Of a DNA stretch of 64,000 bases, positions 34,492-42,988 are shown in pieces. The translations under genes and the position numbers were made by a program. How positions within the stretch are numbered: the first letter of the stretch is position 1; each line of letters opens with the position of its first letter. The notes under the pieces were generated by a model that was given only the letters and a program-made list of their open reading frames with translations, ran no database searches and was not told the DNA's origin. This DNA is from RECG01 sp046540115. Its GTDB lineage: Bacteria; Bacillota_I; Bacilli_A; Acholeplasmatales; Acholeplasmataceae. The stretch spans positions 1 to 64,000 of the forward strand of contig JBKHFR010000001.1 of the NCBI GenBank assembly GCA_046540115.1, written 5' to 3'.

Positions 34492-35295
34492 TTATTGCTT
34501 GGACCGTTTCTCGTCGATACCGTCCGATCGCTTATCCGTTTTATGTACCAGTAGCAGCAAGCCGGCTATCACGGCTATGAGACTGACCCACTGAGAAGTC
34601 GATAGGATATAGACGCCGCGGATGGCATCTCCCCTGAAAAACTCGTTAATAAAGCGAAATGTTCCGTATAGTATCAGATAGAGCGCAACGAAAACATACG
34701 ATTCGTGCCGTTTCCTCCACTTGAAGAAGAGGAATAGCAGACCCAAAAAAAGTAAAAAATTGAAGGTTGCTTCATAGAGTTGCGTGGGATGGATCTTCAC
34801 GCCATGAAACGGGTGTGACTCACTATAAGGAAAGACGACGCCGAAGGCACTATCTGTCGGTTTACCGTGGCAGCAACCGGCCATATAGCAACCGATCCTG
34901 CCACAACCATGACCGAGAGGAAGCGCGACGATGAATAGATTCATATACTTCACGGGATCAAGACCGTAACGTTTGACATAGAAATAGCCCGAAACGAGGC
35001 CGCCGATGACGCCACCATAGAAAACGAGGCCGCCACTGAATACGATCCGAGAAATGGACGAAGGATCCTCGACCATCCGATCGATATTCGTAACGATAAA
35101 GAGCAAACGCGCGCCGATGAGCGCGCCGATGACGACAAAGAGCAGTAGAAAAAGGATTTCTTTAACCGGTAACCGGTACAGCTCGTGCTTCCTATTGATG
35201 ATCAGAATGGCTATGATCGCTAGGAGGAAGCCTAGCGTTACGAGAACATCATAGGTTTCGATACGGAATGAACCGAATTCTAGATATGGATGCAT
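34492..35295 (-). CDS. lgt: Prolipoprotein diacylglyceryl transferase
   Basis: This is a 267-residue, seven-helix membrane enzyme that moves diacylglyceryl from phosphatidylglycerol onto the lipobox cysteine of lipoproteins. The signature GHGCGRIGCYMAGCCHG lies near residues 127-143, and HPTQLYEA and FRFINEFFRGD are present. The start at 35295 (MHPYLEFG) is chosen because GGGAG lies nine bases upstream; a longer frame adds 11 residues without a ribosome site. The window encodes at least nine lipoproteins that would be its substrates. The GHL10 lipoprotein gene follows after 19 nt. Confidence 0.96.
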   Translation of the reverse strand: MHPYLEFGSFRIETYDVLVTLGFLLAIIAILIINRKHELYRLPVKEILFLLLFVVIGALIGARLLFIVTNIDRMVEDPSSISRIVFSGGLVFYGGVIGGLVSGYFYVKRYGLDPVKYMNLFIVALPLGHGCGRIGCYMAGCCHGKPTDSAFGVVFPYSESHPFHGVKIHPTQLYEATFNFLLFLGLLFLFFKWRKRHESYVFVALYLILYGTFRFINEFFRGDAIRGVYILSTSQWVSLIAVIAGLLLLVHKTDKRSDGIDEKRSKQ

Positions 35296-35485
35296 GTAAA
35301 CGATCTCCCATTCCGGCCTTAGATACACATATCATAGCATACAATCGAGCGATCGACGCGGTCACAGGAGATAATCCGAAAGTTTTTTCCGAAAAATGGT
35401 CAAACGTCCGTAATAGGACGCCCCGAAAAACGCGCCAGCTCTGATCGCATGACATCCCTGCCTTTATTCGTCGCTGTTCCTGTGA

Positions 35486-35510
35486 TATAATGAAGAATGT
35501 AAGCACTTAC
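35486..35510 (+). promoter_or_regulatory. -10 and inverted repeat before the RpiR gene
   Basis: TATAAT (35486-35491) is followed by GTAAG-CA-CTTAC (35499-35510), an inverted repeat at the expected transcription start. RpiR/MurR proteins bind such repeats near their own promoters, so this is a candidate auto-operator. Confidence 0.5.
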
Positions 35511-35537
35511 TTAGATCTATGAAAAGGGTGACCATCC

Positions 35538-36383
35538 ATGAGCGTCATGTTGAACATGTTGAAATACAAGGAGAACTTGAGCATGACCGAGAGAGCCGTA
35601 CTCGAGTATCTCATCGAAAACAAGGAAACGCTCAAGGATTTCAGCATCGAAAAGATCGCTGAAGCGGCCTATACGTCGCCCGCCTCGGTCGTCCGCATGT
35701 GCAAGAAGCTCGGCTATCACGGCTTCAAGGACTTCAAGATCGATTTCATTCTCGCGAATGCCAAAGTCGAGATCCCCGACCAGAGGGAATATACGGATGT
35801 CGTGTTGAACAAGGATTCGAAGTACGGTCAATCGGCGATCGAAAACAACATCCGAGTGCTCGAGGACACGCTCAAGCTCTACGACGAGAAAACGTTTCAA
35901 AAGGCCGCCGAACGGATCATGACGGCCCGTAAGATCCTCATTTTCGGCAAGGGTTCTTCCTATCTCGTCTGCAAGGACCTGGAAATGAAACTGCGGCGGA
36001 TCAACAAATTCGCGATCGCCCAGGGCGAATCGCACGAACAGCTCGTCGACGCGACTTTCATCAATGACAGGGATGTCGTCATCTTCATCTCGAATTCCGG
36101 AAAAACGAAGGAGATCATCAGCGCCGCGCTTCTCGCTCGCGAGAACAAGGCGACCATCATCAGCATCGTCAAGCTCGGCGCTTCCTTACTCAGCGATCTA
36201 TCCGATCTCACGCTCTACACGTCGACGCTCGAGGGCGAATTTCGCAGTGCTGCGATGACATCACGGATATCGCAGCTGTGCGTCGTTGACGCCCTATTCG
36301 CGAACTGTGCGCACATCGATATCAAGCGCTCGGTCGAAAAACTCGAGATGACGTTCGAAACGTTTAAGCGCTACCGGAGATAA
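35538..36383 (+). CDS. RpiR/MurR-family regulator with SIS domain
   Basis: This is a 281-residue transcription factor. The N-terminal HTH_6 domain (about 1-75) has IEKIAEAAYTSPASVVRMCKKLG. The C-terminal SIS domain (about 125-260) has ILIFGKGSSYLV and the phosphosugar loop VIFISNSGKTKEI. Family members sense phosphosugars. In Bacillus and E. coli, MurR represses the MurNAc genes and responds to MurNAc-6-P. The next genes, after a terminator, are anmK-GHL10-amiE-like, and murQ is 27 kb downstream, so MurR function is likely. AAAGGGTGA precedes the ATG. Confidence 0.9.
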   Translation: MSVMLNMLKYKENLSMTERAVLEYLIENKETLKDFSIEKIAEAAYTSPASVVRMCKKLGYHGFKDFKIDFILANAKVEIPDQREYTDVVLNKDSKYGQSAIENNIRVLEDTLKLYDEKTFQKAAERIMTARKILIFGKGSSYLVCKDLEMKLRRINKFAIAQGESHEQLVDATFINDRDVVIFISNSGKTKEIISAALLARENKATIISIVKLGASLLSDLSDLTLYTSTLEGEFRSAAMTSRISQLCVVDALFANCAHIDIKRSVEKLEMTFETFKRYRR

Positions 36384-36405
36384 ACCGCGATCCGCGGTTT
36401 TTTTC
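36382..36405 (+). terminator. Terminator after the RpiR gene
   Basis: AAACCGCG pairs with CGCGGTTT over the loop ATC and is followed by a T tract. It separates the regulator from anmK. Confidence 0.9.
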
Positions 36406-36441
36406 TTTTTTGAAAAAAACGACCGAAACCAGGATCACGAA

Positions 36442-36471
36442 TTGCTTTACCCTCGCGCCATACAATATAAT
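36442..36471 (+). promoter_or_regulatory. Promoter of the anmK operon
   Basis: TTGCTT (36442-36447) and a perfect TATAAT (36466-36471) are 18 bp apart, with AGGAAGTGAT before the anmK ATG. The weak -35 would fit activator or derepression control. I see no copy of the GTAAG/CTTAC repeat here. Confidence 0.55.
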
Positions 36472-36494
36472 GAGGATAAACAGGAAGTGATCCC

Positions 36495-37640
36495 ATGAAA
36501 CGATTGGCGATCGGCATGATGAGCGGAACGTCGCTCGATGGCATCGACGTACAAGCAGCCCAGATCGAGGGTTCTTTTTCGTCGTTAGAGCTAATACCGC
36601 TGACCTTCATGACCTTCCCTTACGAACAGTGCCTGAAACACCGGATCGAACGCGTCATGACCGACCGTGACCTGCGGATATCGGATGTATCGCGCTTGAA
36701 CAGTGAACTCGCATATGTCTTCGCCCGGTCTGTCAGATCCTTCTGCGCGCAAACCGGCATCGACCTTTTGAACGTCGATTTCATCGCCTCGCACGGACAA
36801 ACGGTCTGGCATGATCCCGACGGAAGGATTCCTTCGACGCTGCAACTCGGTGACGGAGCGATGCTCGCCAGTCTCCTCGGAACGACCGTCATCAGCAATT
36901 TCCGCGCGGCGGACATCGCCGTAGGCGGACAGGGTGCGCCGCTCGTACCCTATTTCGACTATGCGTTCTTCCGTGATGACAGAAGGAGTCGTGCGATCCT
37001 CAATATCGGCGGCATCGCCAACCTGACGATCCTGCCTAAAGGCGCGCGCATCGATGAGGTCATCGCCTTCGATACCGGTCCGGGTGTCATGGTCATCGAC
37101 GCGCTTTCGACCCACTTCTTTAGCGTTCCCTTCGATGATCGCGGCGATATCGCCCGCAGCGGCAAGCCCATTCGATCACTACAGGAGGAACTGGAAGGGC
37201 ATCCTTACCTCGAAAAAAAGCCTCCTAAGTCGACGGGACGCGAAGCATTCGGTCAGCAGTTCGTCAGGGATATCATCCTTCGGTATCCCGGAGCTGATCC
37301 GAAGGATCTGCTCCATACTTTGACGCGCTTCACCGCCGATTCCATCGTCCGAGCCCTCCGTCAACACGAGAGCTCTGATGAGCTGATCCTGAGCGGCGGG
37401 GGAGCTAAAAACGACTTTCTCGTCGATCTGTTAAGGGAAGCCCTCCCGAAAACCGCTGTCCGGATGGTTGAAGATTTCGGTTTCGATGGCTTCGCAAAGG
37501 AAGCTCTCGCCTTCATCGTTCTCGGGCAGCAGACGCTCGAGGGCAGGCCTGCGAACATCAAAAGCGCGACCGGCGCTAAAAAGAGCGCCATTCTCGGCCA
37601 GATCCAATACGTTTCAAGAAATGATAGAAAGGGAGCGTGA
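36495..37640 (+). CDS. anmK: 1,6-anhydro-N-acetylmuramic acid kinase
   Basis: This is a 381-residue kinase that opens and phosphorylates 1,6-anhydroMurNAc to MurNAc-6-phosphate in the cytosol. The ATP loop GMMSGTSLDGID is at residues 7-18, ASHGQTVWH near 98-106 and AFDTGPGVM in the middle. All are typical for the family, and the length is normal. Its substrate arises from lytic transglycosylase products. MurQ, needed for the next step, is encoded at 62770. The operon continues with the cytosolic GHL10 after 4 nt. Confidence 0.96.
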   Translation: MKRLAIGMMSGTSLDGIDVQAAQIEGSFSSLELIPLTFMTFPYEQCLKHRIERVMTDRDLRISDVSRLNSELAYVFARSVRSFCAQTGIDLLNVDFIASHGQTVWHDPDGRIPSTLQLGDGAMLASLLGTTVISNFRAADIAVGGQGAPLVPYFDYAFFRDDRRSRAILNIGGIANLTILPKGARIDEVIAFDTGPGVMVIDALSTHFFSVPFDDRGDIARSGKPIRSLQEELEGHPYLEKKPPKSTGREAFGQQFVRDIILRYPGADPKDLLHTLTRFTADSIVRALRQHESSDELILSGGGAKNDFLVDLLREALPKTAVRMVEDFGFDGFAKEALAFIVLGQQTLEGRPANIKSATGAKKSAILGQIQYVSRNDRKGA

Positions 37641-37644
37641 GTAC

Positions 37645-38841
37645 ATGGAAATCGAACGCCTGGGTCGAACGTTGACCTTTCGGAATAGCGACCGACCGGT
37701 CGATATTCCTGAAACCGTGACTTTGAAGCCTTTCCGGGCCTGGTGGGTCTCGAACGTCCTTAATATCGACCTACCGACGATGGAAGACACCGATCTCTAT
37801 CGGCATAAGGTCATCCGCATGCTCGACGAGGCGAAGCGCTGGGGTATGACGGCGATCTTTTTCCAGGTCCGAACGACCAGTGATGCCTTCTACCGTTCGA
37901 ACCTGAACCCCTATAGCCGCTACTTGACGGGAAAAGAAGGTAAAACCCCGCCTTTCGACGCCTTCATGTGGGTGATCGAAGAGGCGAAAAAAAGAGCGAT
38001 CGAATGCCATGCCTGGATGAATCCCTACCGGGTCTCGGTCAAAGGCGATCTTTCGAAGGAGGACTACCTGGCGACCTGTGACGACCGGAATTTCGCCAAA
38101 CGCCATCCCGAACACGTTCTCGTCGATCGAAAAGGGCTCTTAATCCTGAACCCAGCCAGAAAAGCCGTCAAGGACCACATCGTCGAGACCATGGTCGAAG
38201 TCGCCCGGAACTATCCGATCGACGGCATCCATTTCGACGACTACTTCTACCCCTATGCAGGCGGCATCGATGATGAAGCCGATTATCTCGAGAACAGGGA
38301 TTCCTATCGGACGAAGGGGGACTTCCGCCGAGCCCAGGTTACGGAAGTCATCCGTCGCGTTCGTGATGCCGTAAAAAGCGTCGATCCGGGCTTGCGCTTC
38401 GGCATCAGCCCCTTCGGCATCTGGCGGAATGAGGACGTCGACCCGAGGGGATCGAATACCGATCCGAAGTGCAGCCAGAGCTATGACGACCAGTACGCCG
38501 ATACGCGCTCATGGGTCAAGGAAAAACTGATCGACTACATCGTCCCTCAGATCTACTGGGGTTTCGCGCACCCGCTCGCGCCCTTCGCCGACCTGGTGAA
38601 CTGGTGGGCCGATCTCTGCGCGAAAAGCGAGGTCGACCTATATATCGGCCACGGCGTCTACCGGCTCGGAAACAAACCCGACTATCTGAATCCCTTGGAA
38701 ACGGTAGATCAGGTTCGCTACGCCAACCACTTTCCCGCCGTCAAAGGTAACGTCTTTTTTACGTACCACACGTTCGTCGATCACGCCGATGACGAAGCGA
38801 TCCTCGCCCTCAAGGAAAGCCTCGACCGAAAATCGCCATGA
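37645..38841 (+). CDS. Cytosolic GHL10 (DUF187) glycosidase
   Basis: This is a 398-residue protein with no signal peptide. Its single GHL10 domain (about 25-360) shares motifs with the exported paralogue at 32598: FFQVRTTSDAFY, HAWMNPYRV, GIHFDDYFYPY and RFGISPFGIW. The start at 37645 has GGGAG nine bases upstream; the open frame extends far upstream but only within anmK. If it cuts peptide-free glycan as DigH does, it would act on imported oligosaccharides, an unusual location for the family. It overlaps the next gene by 4 nt (ATGA). Confidence 0.9.
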   Translation: MEIERLGRTLTFRNSDRPVDIPETVTLKPFRAWWVSNVLNIDLPTMEDTDLYRHKVIRMLDEAKRWGMTAIFFQVRTTSDAFYRSNLNPYSRYLTGKEGKTPPFDAFMWVIEEAKKRAIECHAWMNPYRVSVKGDLSKEDYLATCDDRNFAKRHPEHVLVDRKGLLILNPARKAVKDHIVETMVEVARNYPIDGIHFDDYFYPYAGGIDDEADYLENRDSYRTKGDFRRAQVTEVIRRVRDAVKSVDPGLRFGISPFGIWRNEDVDPRGSNTDPKCSQSYDDQYADTRSWVKEKLIDYIVPQIYWGFAHPLAPFADLVNWWADLCAKSEVDLYIGHGVYRLGNKPDYLNPLETVDQVRYANHFPAVKGNVFFTYHTFVDHADDEAILALKESLDRKSP

Positions 38842-39869
38842 AGTCGATCCTCGAACAAGGCGTTAGACGCCGGCACTTCCCCGGTGCGGGCTACGCGATC
38901 GTCAAGAAAGAGAAGATAACCACTGGCCACGTCGGCTTCCGGCAGACGTACGGTAAAACGATCGAAGCGAACGGCCACGAGCTCTACGACGTCGCGTCAC
39001 TGACCAAGGTCGTCGTGACGACGACCCTGATCATGCAGCTGATCGACGAAAAAAGGCTTTCTCTAGATACCCGGATCCCCGCAGTAATCCCTTCGTTCCG
39101 CCATGAAGAAGTCACGGTCGAGCAGCTATTGACGCACACGTCCGGACTACCGGCAGACATCCCTCGTGCCGCGACGCTTAAGGACCGTGAAGACGTGCTC
39201 CTGCGCGTTTTTGCCTCTGAAATCGTGCATCCCGGTCGACCGATCGTCTATTCGGATATCGGCTTCATCCTGCTCGGCCTGGTCATCGAACGCATTCTCA
39301 ACATAGGGCTCGACCGAGCGGCTCAAAGACGCATATTCCAGCCGCTCGGCATGGTGAACTCGACGTTCAACCCGGATCCGACCGATGCCGCTCCGACCGA
39401 ATATCGCCACGACGACGTCTATCACGGACTTTTGAAAGGCCTCGTTCATGACGAAAAGGCCTATGCGCTCGGCGGCGTAGCCGGGCACGCTGGACTCTTT
39501 ACGACACCGTATGACCTTGGGCTTTTCATCCGAGCGATTCTAGAAAAACGTTTCGTCCTGTCTAAGAAACCCCTCGATGCCCTGTTCGTCCCGCGAGTCG
39601 CGAGCCTCGACCAAAAAAAGATCCGCGCCTACGGATGGGACAAGCCGACTCTTTCTTCTTCCGCCGGTACCGAGGCACCCTTCGCCGAAACGATCCTTCA
39701 TACCGGTTTTACCGGCTGTAACATGTGGATCGACCGAAAGAACGACCTGGGCTTCGTTCTACTCAGCAACGCGGTCCATCCCGAACGAACATGCAACGGC
39801 ATCGCGCCCTATCGTCGGCGACTTGCCGATGCGATAAGAACCAAGGAGGTTAGTGATCATGCGCATTAA
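38838..39869 (+). CDS. AmiE/YbbE-like serine hydrolase (class C beta-lactamase fold)
   Basis: This is a 343-residue serine hydrolase with S54-x-x-K57 in VASLTK, Tyr138 in VYSDIGF and H288-T-G. The catalytic set of the class C beta-lactamase/esterase superfamily is thus complete. No signal peptide is present, so it is cytosolic. In Bacillus the related YbbE/AmiE removes stem peptides from MurNAc and is encoded with nagZ, namZ, murR and murQ. Here it sits with anmK and GHL10, which supports a muramoyl-alanine amidase role by context. A plain esterase or peptidase cannot be excluded. Confidence 0.82.
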   Translation: MKSILEQGVRRRHFPGAGYAIVKKEKITTGHVGFRQTYGKTIEANGHELYDVASLTKVVVTTTLIMQLIDEKRLSLDTRIPAVIPSFRHEEVTVEQLLTHTSGLPADIPRAATLKDREDVLLRVFASEIVHPGRPIVYSDIGFILLGLVIERILNIGLDRAAQRRIFQPLGMVNSTFNPDPTDAAPTEYRHDDVYHGLLKGLVHDEKAYALGGVAGHAGLFTTPYDLGLFIRAILEKRFVLSKKPLDALFVPRVASLDQKKIRAYGWDKPTLSSSAGTEAPFAETILHTGFTGCNMWIDRKNDLGFVLLSNAVHPERTCNGIAPYRRRLADAIRTKEVSDHAH

Positions 39870-42849
39870 GTATTGCCGGTTTTTAGTACTCATCATGGCA
39901 TTTCTGCTTTTCATGTATTCCTGTGATGAATCGCCCGAACTGACCCTCGATGATAGCGAAATCACCGTTGTCAAGGGCGATACCCACCGAATCGAGTATG
40001 AGTTCGAGGGTAGCGAAGAGCTCACCTTCGAATCGAGCGATGAGGCGGTCGTTACCGTCGATGAGAACGGGCGGATCGAAGCGCTAGCTCCGGGTACGGC
40101 GACCATATCGATCAGAGTCGGATCCATCGAAGAGAGCATTGACATCACCGTTAGAAAGAGGATCGAGCTGTCACTCGCGGACGAGGCGATCGAACTGGTC
40201 CAGGGCGATACGCACCCGATCGACTATACGAGTAACGACGAGGTGTCCTTCGAATCGAGCGATGATGCGATCGCTTCCGTCGATGCCGAGGGCACGGTCG
40301 AAGCGCTCGCTCCAGGAACCGTGACGATCACGGTGAGATCGACCTATGACGAAACTGTGTCAGAAACGGTGGAAGTCCGCGTCATCCTCATTCCTGAGAG
40401 CCTGACGATCGAAGGTTCTACCGATCTCAACGTCGGTCAAGAGACGACGCTCGATATCGAACCCGATCCCGCGGAAGCACGGGACGACGTCCTCTGGGAG
40501 AGCTTGGATGACGAGATCGCGACGATCGACGACCAGGGTACGGTCACGGCAGTTGGACCGGGAACCGTAACGATCCGAGCGCAGGCTCAGGATAGCGAGG
40601 TTTTCGCCGAACACGAAATCGAGGTCGTGGACTATATCCTCGTCAGTGACGAAGCCGGTACGGGTGATACGATCGAAGCGATGGACGTGTCCTTTGATTT
40701 CGGTGATCGCCTCTTTTCTGAGCTTGCGGATGCGATCGACATGGCGGACCACGGTACGACCGTGTTCGTCATGGCCGGTACGTACGAATCCGACCTAACG
40801 GTCGACAAGAGCGTGACGATCAAAGGCCTCGAAGAAGCGATTCTAACCGGTTCTATCACGATCGAAGCGGACGACGTCACGATCGACAGCCTCACATTTG
40901 CAGGTCAGGGTCGCCTTGAAGCGACGGGAATGGACGGTATACGCCTGAGCGACAACACCGCGAGCGACCTGACGGATCCAGCACCCTTCATCGACTTCAC
41001 TAGCTGCAAGAACGTCACGATCGAAGGCAACACGATCGAACGCTCGACATCCGAAGCGATCGCCTTGATGGACGTCGTTTCCGGCACGAACACCATCAAG
41101 CACAACGACATCCGAGACGTTACGGTTGCGATCCGGGCGAGCATGGCGGATGGGGCACCGGAGGAAAGCGAGATCGCCTTAGTCTGGAACACGATCTCAG
41201 GGGTCGATACGGGCATCGATCTCGAAACGAATGGTTCCGGCAAGGCCTACGCCCGCTTTAACTCGGTCACCGACTACGAGCTCGCCGCCCGGACTCAAGA
41301 GGAAAGCGAGGTCGAATTCACCCTCAATCACTGGGGAACACCCATACCCGATCAGGACCCGTTCGAAAACATCGATCCCCTCTACCTTCGGGGTTCATAC
41401 CAGTCACAGGAAGAGATCCCGAGTGAAAGCGCCTATGACCCTGAAAAACCCGTCGCCATCATCATCACGAGCGACATCGAAGTCATCGATCTCGGGGAAT
41501 CCGCCACGATTACCTACGACCTCTTGCCGATGGACCTGGTAACTAGCCGTATCAGTTTCATCACCTCCGAGCCCGACACGCTGAGGGTCAATCAGGATGG
41601 CGTTTTGAATCCGCTAAGAAGCGGTGAAGCGATTATTACCGTGCGCTCATCGATCGATTTTACGATCAGTGATTCGATCACGATCACCGTCTCGACCGAA
41701 CCGGGCATCGAGCTCACCCCATCACGGGTTGAAACGGGCCTACTCGTCGGTGAAACGATGCAGCTGACGGCGACTCCCTTCCCGACGGATATCGCCGATG
41801 AAACCGTCATCCTCGAATCGAGCGATCCTGAGATCGCCTCGATCGACCAGACCGGAGAGATCACGGCGCATGGAGCCGGAATCGTCACCTTCTCGGCCCG
41901 ACTCGAAAGCGATGAGACCATCGTCAACTCCTACACCCTCGAAGTCTTCGCCGACCTGGATTCCGATGATCTGCTTGACCTTCTTACTCTCTATCAGGTC
42001 AGCTATGCGACCCCGCACGCCTGGAATGCATTGGGCGTGGGGCTCAACTATTCGATCGAAGCCTATGAGAGCGTGTCGCGCTACTACTTCGGCGATATTC
42101 CCATCGAGCGCTCCAAGATGGTCCCCGTCTCCGAAGGCATTCGCCCCGGTGAACCGATGGAACCGCATCCTTCCGGAATCACCCAGTATAATGCTGACAA
42201 CGTCTACTGGGTCGTCGTCCACGATACCGCTAATACGACTCCCGGTTCGGGTGCGCTCGCTCATGCCAATTATCTCTATCACAATGCCATCGACGGCAAG
42301 GCCCTTTGGGCATCCTGGCACTTTACGGTCGATGACACCCTGATCTATCAGCACCTCCCCGAAACCGAGCGCGGCTATCACGCCGGGGACGCGTCGTCAT
42401 TGCCGGGCCAGAATCCGCCCTATTTCGGTGGTGGAAACAGGAACGGCATCGGGATCGAGATGAGCGTCGCCCAGAACGAGGACATGTACCGCACGTGGCA
42501 GAGGACCGCCAAACTCGTCGCCGACCTGCTCGTCCGTTATAACCTCCCGCGTGACCACATGGCCTATCACCAGGACTTCTCCGGAAAGACGTGTCCGAAT
42601 ACGCTCATCAACTCCGGACTCCGTCCGCTCTTCGAGACGTTCGCGGACATCGAATACGTCATCCGCAGTCAGTATTCGGATGCCGAGATCGACTTCGAGT
42701 CGCACGATCCGGAATACCTGGACGATCACGGACGCATCATCGAGATGCCCGATCGCGCGCTTACTGTCAGCTACACGATTACCGTTACACACGACGGTTC
42801 GACCGAGTCGCGAACATTCTATACCTATCTACCAGGAACGCTCGCCTGA
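39859..42849 (+). CDS. Lipoprotein N-acetylmuramoyl-L-alanine amidase with Big2 and beta-helix modules
   Basis: The protein has 996 residues. A lipoprotein signal ends near MYSC (Cys22). About three Big2 Ig-like domains (28-255, each with 'VDENGRIEALAPGTATI'-type motifs) come first. A right-handed parallel beta-helix (about 260-510, 'VTIEGNTIERSTSEAIAL') follows, then two more Big2 domains (530-700). A C-terminal amidase_2/PGRP domain (about 735-960) has probable zinc ligands in VVVHDT, in AYHQDF and the Cys of KTCPN. It would strip stem peptides from peptidoglycan outside the cell. The start at 39859 follows AAGGAGG by nine bases and overlaps the serine hydrolase gene. The mix of carbohydrate-type beta-helix with amidase is unusual. 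Confidence 0.9.
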   Translation: MRIKYCRFLVLIMAFLLFMYSCDESPELTLDDSEITVVKGDTHRIEYEFEGSEELTFESSDEAVVTVDENGRIEALAPGTATISIRVGSIEESIDITVRKRIELSLADEAIELVQGDTHPIDYTSNDEVSFESSDDAIASVDAEGTVEALAPGTVTITVRSTYDETVSETVEVRVILIPESLTIEGSTDLNVGQETTLDIEPDPAEARDDVLWESLDDEIATIDDQGTVTAVGPGTVTIRAQAQDSEVFAEHEIEVVDYILVSDEAGTGDTIEAMDVSFDFGDRLFSELADAIDMADHGTTVFVMAGTYESDLTVDKSVTIKGLEEAILTGSITIEADDVTIDSLTFAGQGRLEATGMDGIRLSDNTASDLTDPAPFIDFTSCKNVTIEGNTIERSTSEAIALMDVVSGTNTIKHNDIRDVTVAIRASMADGAPEESEIALVWNTISGVDTGIDLETNGSGKAYARFNSVTDYELAARTQEESEVEFTLNHWGTPIPDQDPFENIDPLYLRGSYQSQEEIPSESAYDPEKPVAIIITSDIEVIDLGESATITYDLLPMDLVTSRISFITSEPDTLRVNQDGVLNPLRSGEAIITVRSSIDFTISDSITITVSTEPGIELTPSRVETGLLVGETMQLTATPFPTDIADETVILESSDPEIASIDQTGEITAHGAGIVTFSARLESDETIVNSYTLEVFADLDSDDLLDLLTLYQVSYATPHAWNALGVGLNYSIEAYESVSRYYFGDIPIERSKMVPVSEGIRPGEPMEPHPSGITQYNADNVYWVVVHDTANTTPGSGALAHANYLYHNAIDGKALWASWHFTVDDTLIYQHLPETERGYHAGDASSLPGQNPPYFGGGNRNGIGIEMSVAQNEDMYRTWQRTAKLVADLLVRYNLPRDHMAYHQDFSGKTCPNTLINSGLRPLFETFADIEYVIRSQYSDAEIDFESHDPEYLDDHGRIIEMPDRALTVSYTITVTHDGSTESRTFYTYLPGTLA

Positions 42850-42914
42850 TCCCTGAAAATATTGTCCAAAAGGCGTAAAAAAACCGGCGATCAAATGATA
42901 ATGCGGAACGAACA

Positions 42915-42944
42915 TTGACAGCGTTTTCATTCGCGGTGTAAAAT
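42915..42944 (+). promoter_or_regulatory. Strong promoter of the 805-residue surface protein
   Basis: A perfect TTGACA (42915-42920) and TAAAAT (42939-42944) are 18 bp apart; AGGAGG precedes the ATG at 42989. High expression is expected. Confidence 0.8.
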
Positions 42945-42988
42945 GAACTCGCACGAGGCAAAATAGAAAAAAATATAGGAGGAAAATA

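Noticed and set aside
41740..42381. 213-codon open frame on the minus strand inside the amidase gene
   Set aside because: Antisense to a clear amidase domain, with no ribosome site and no recognisable motif.
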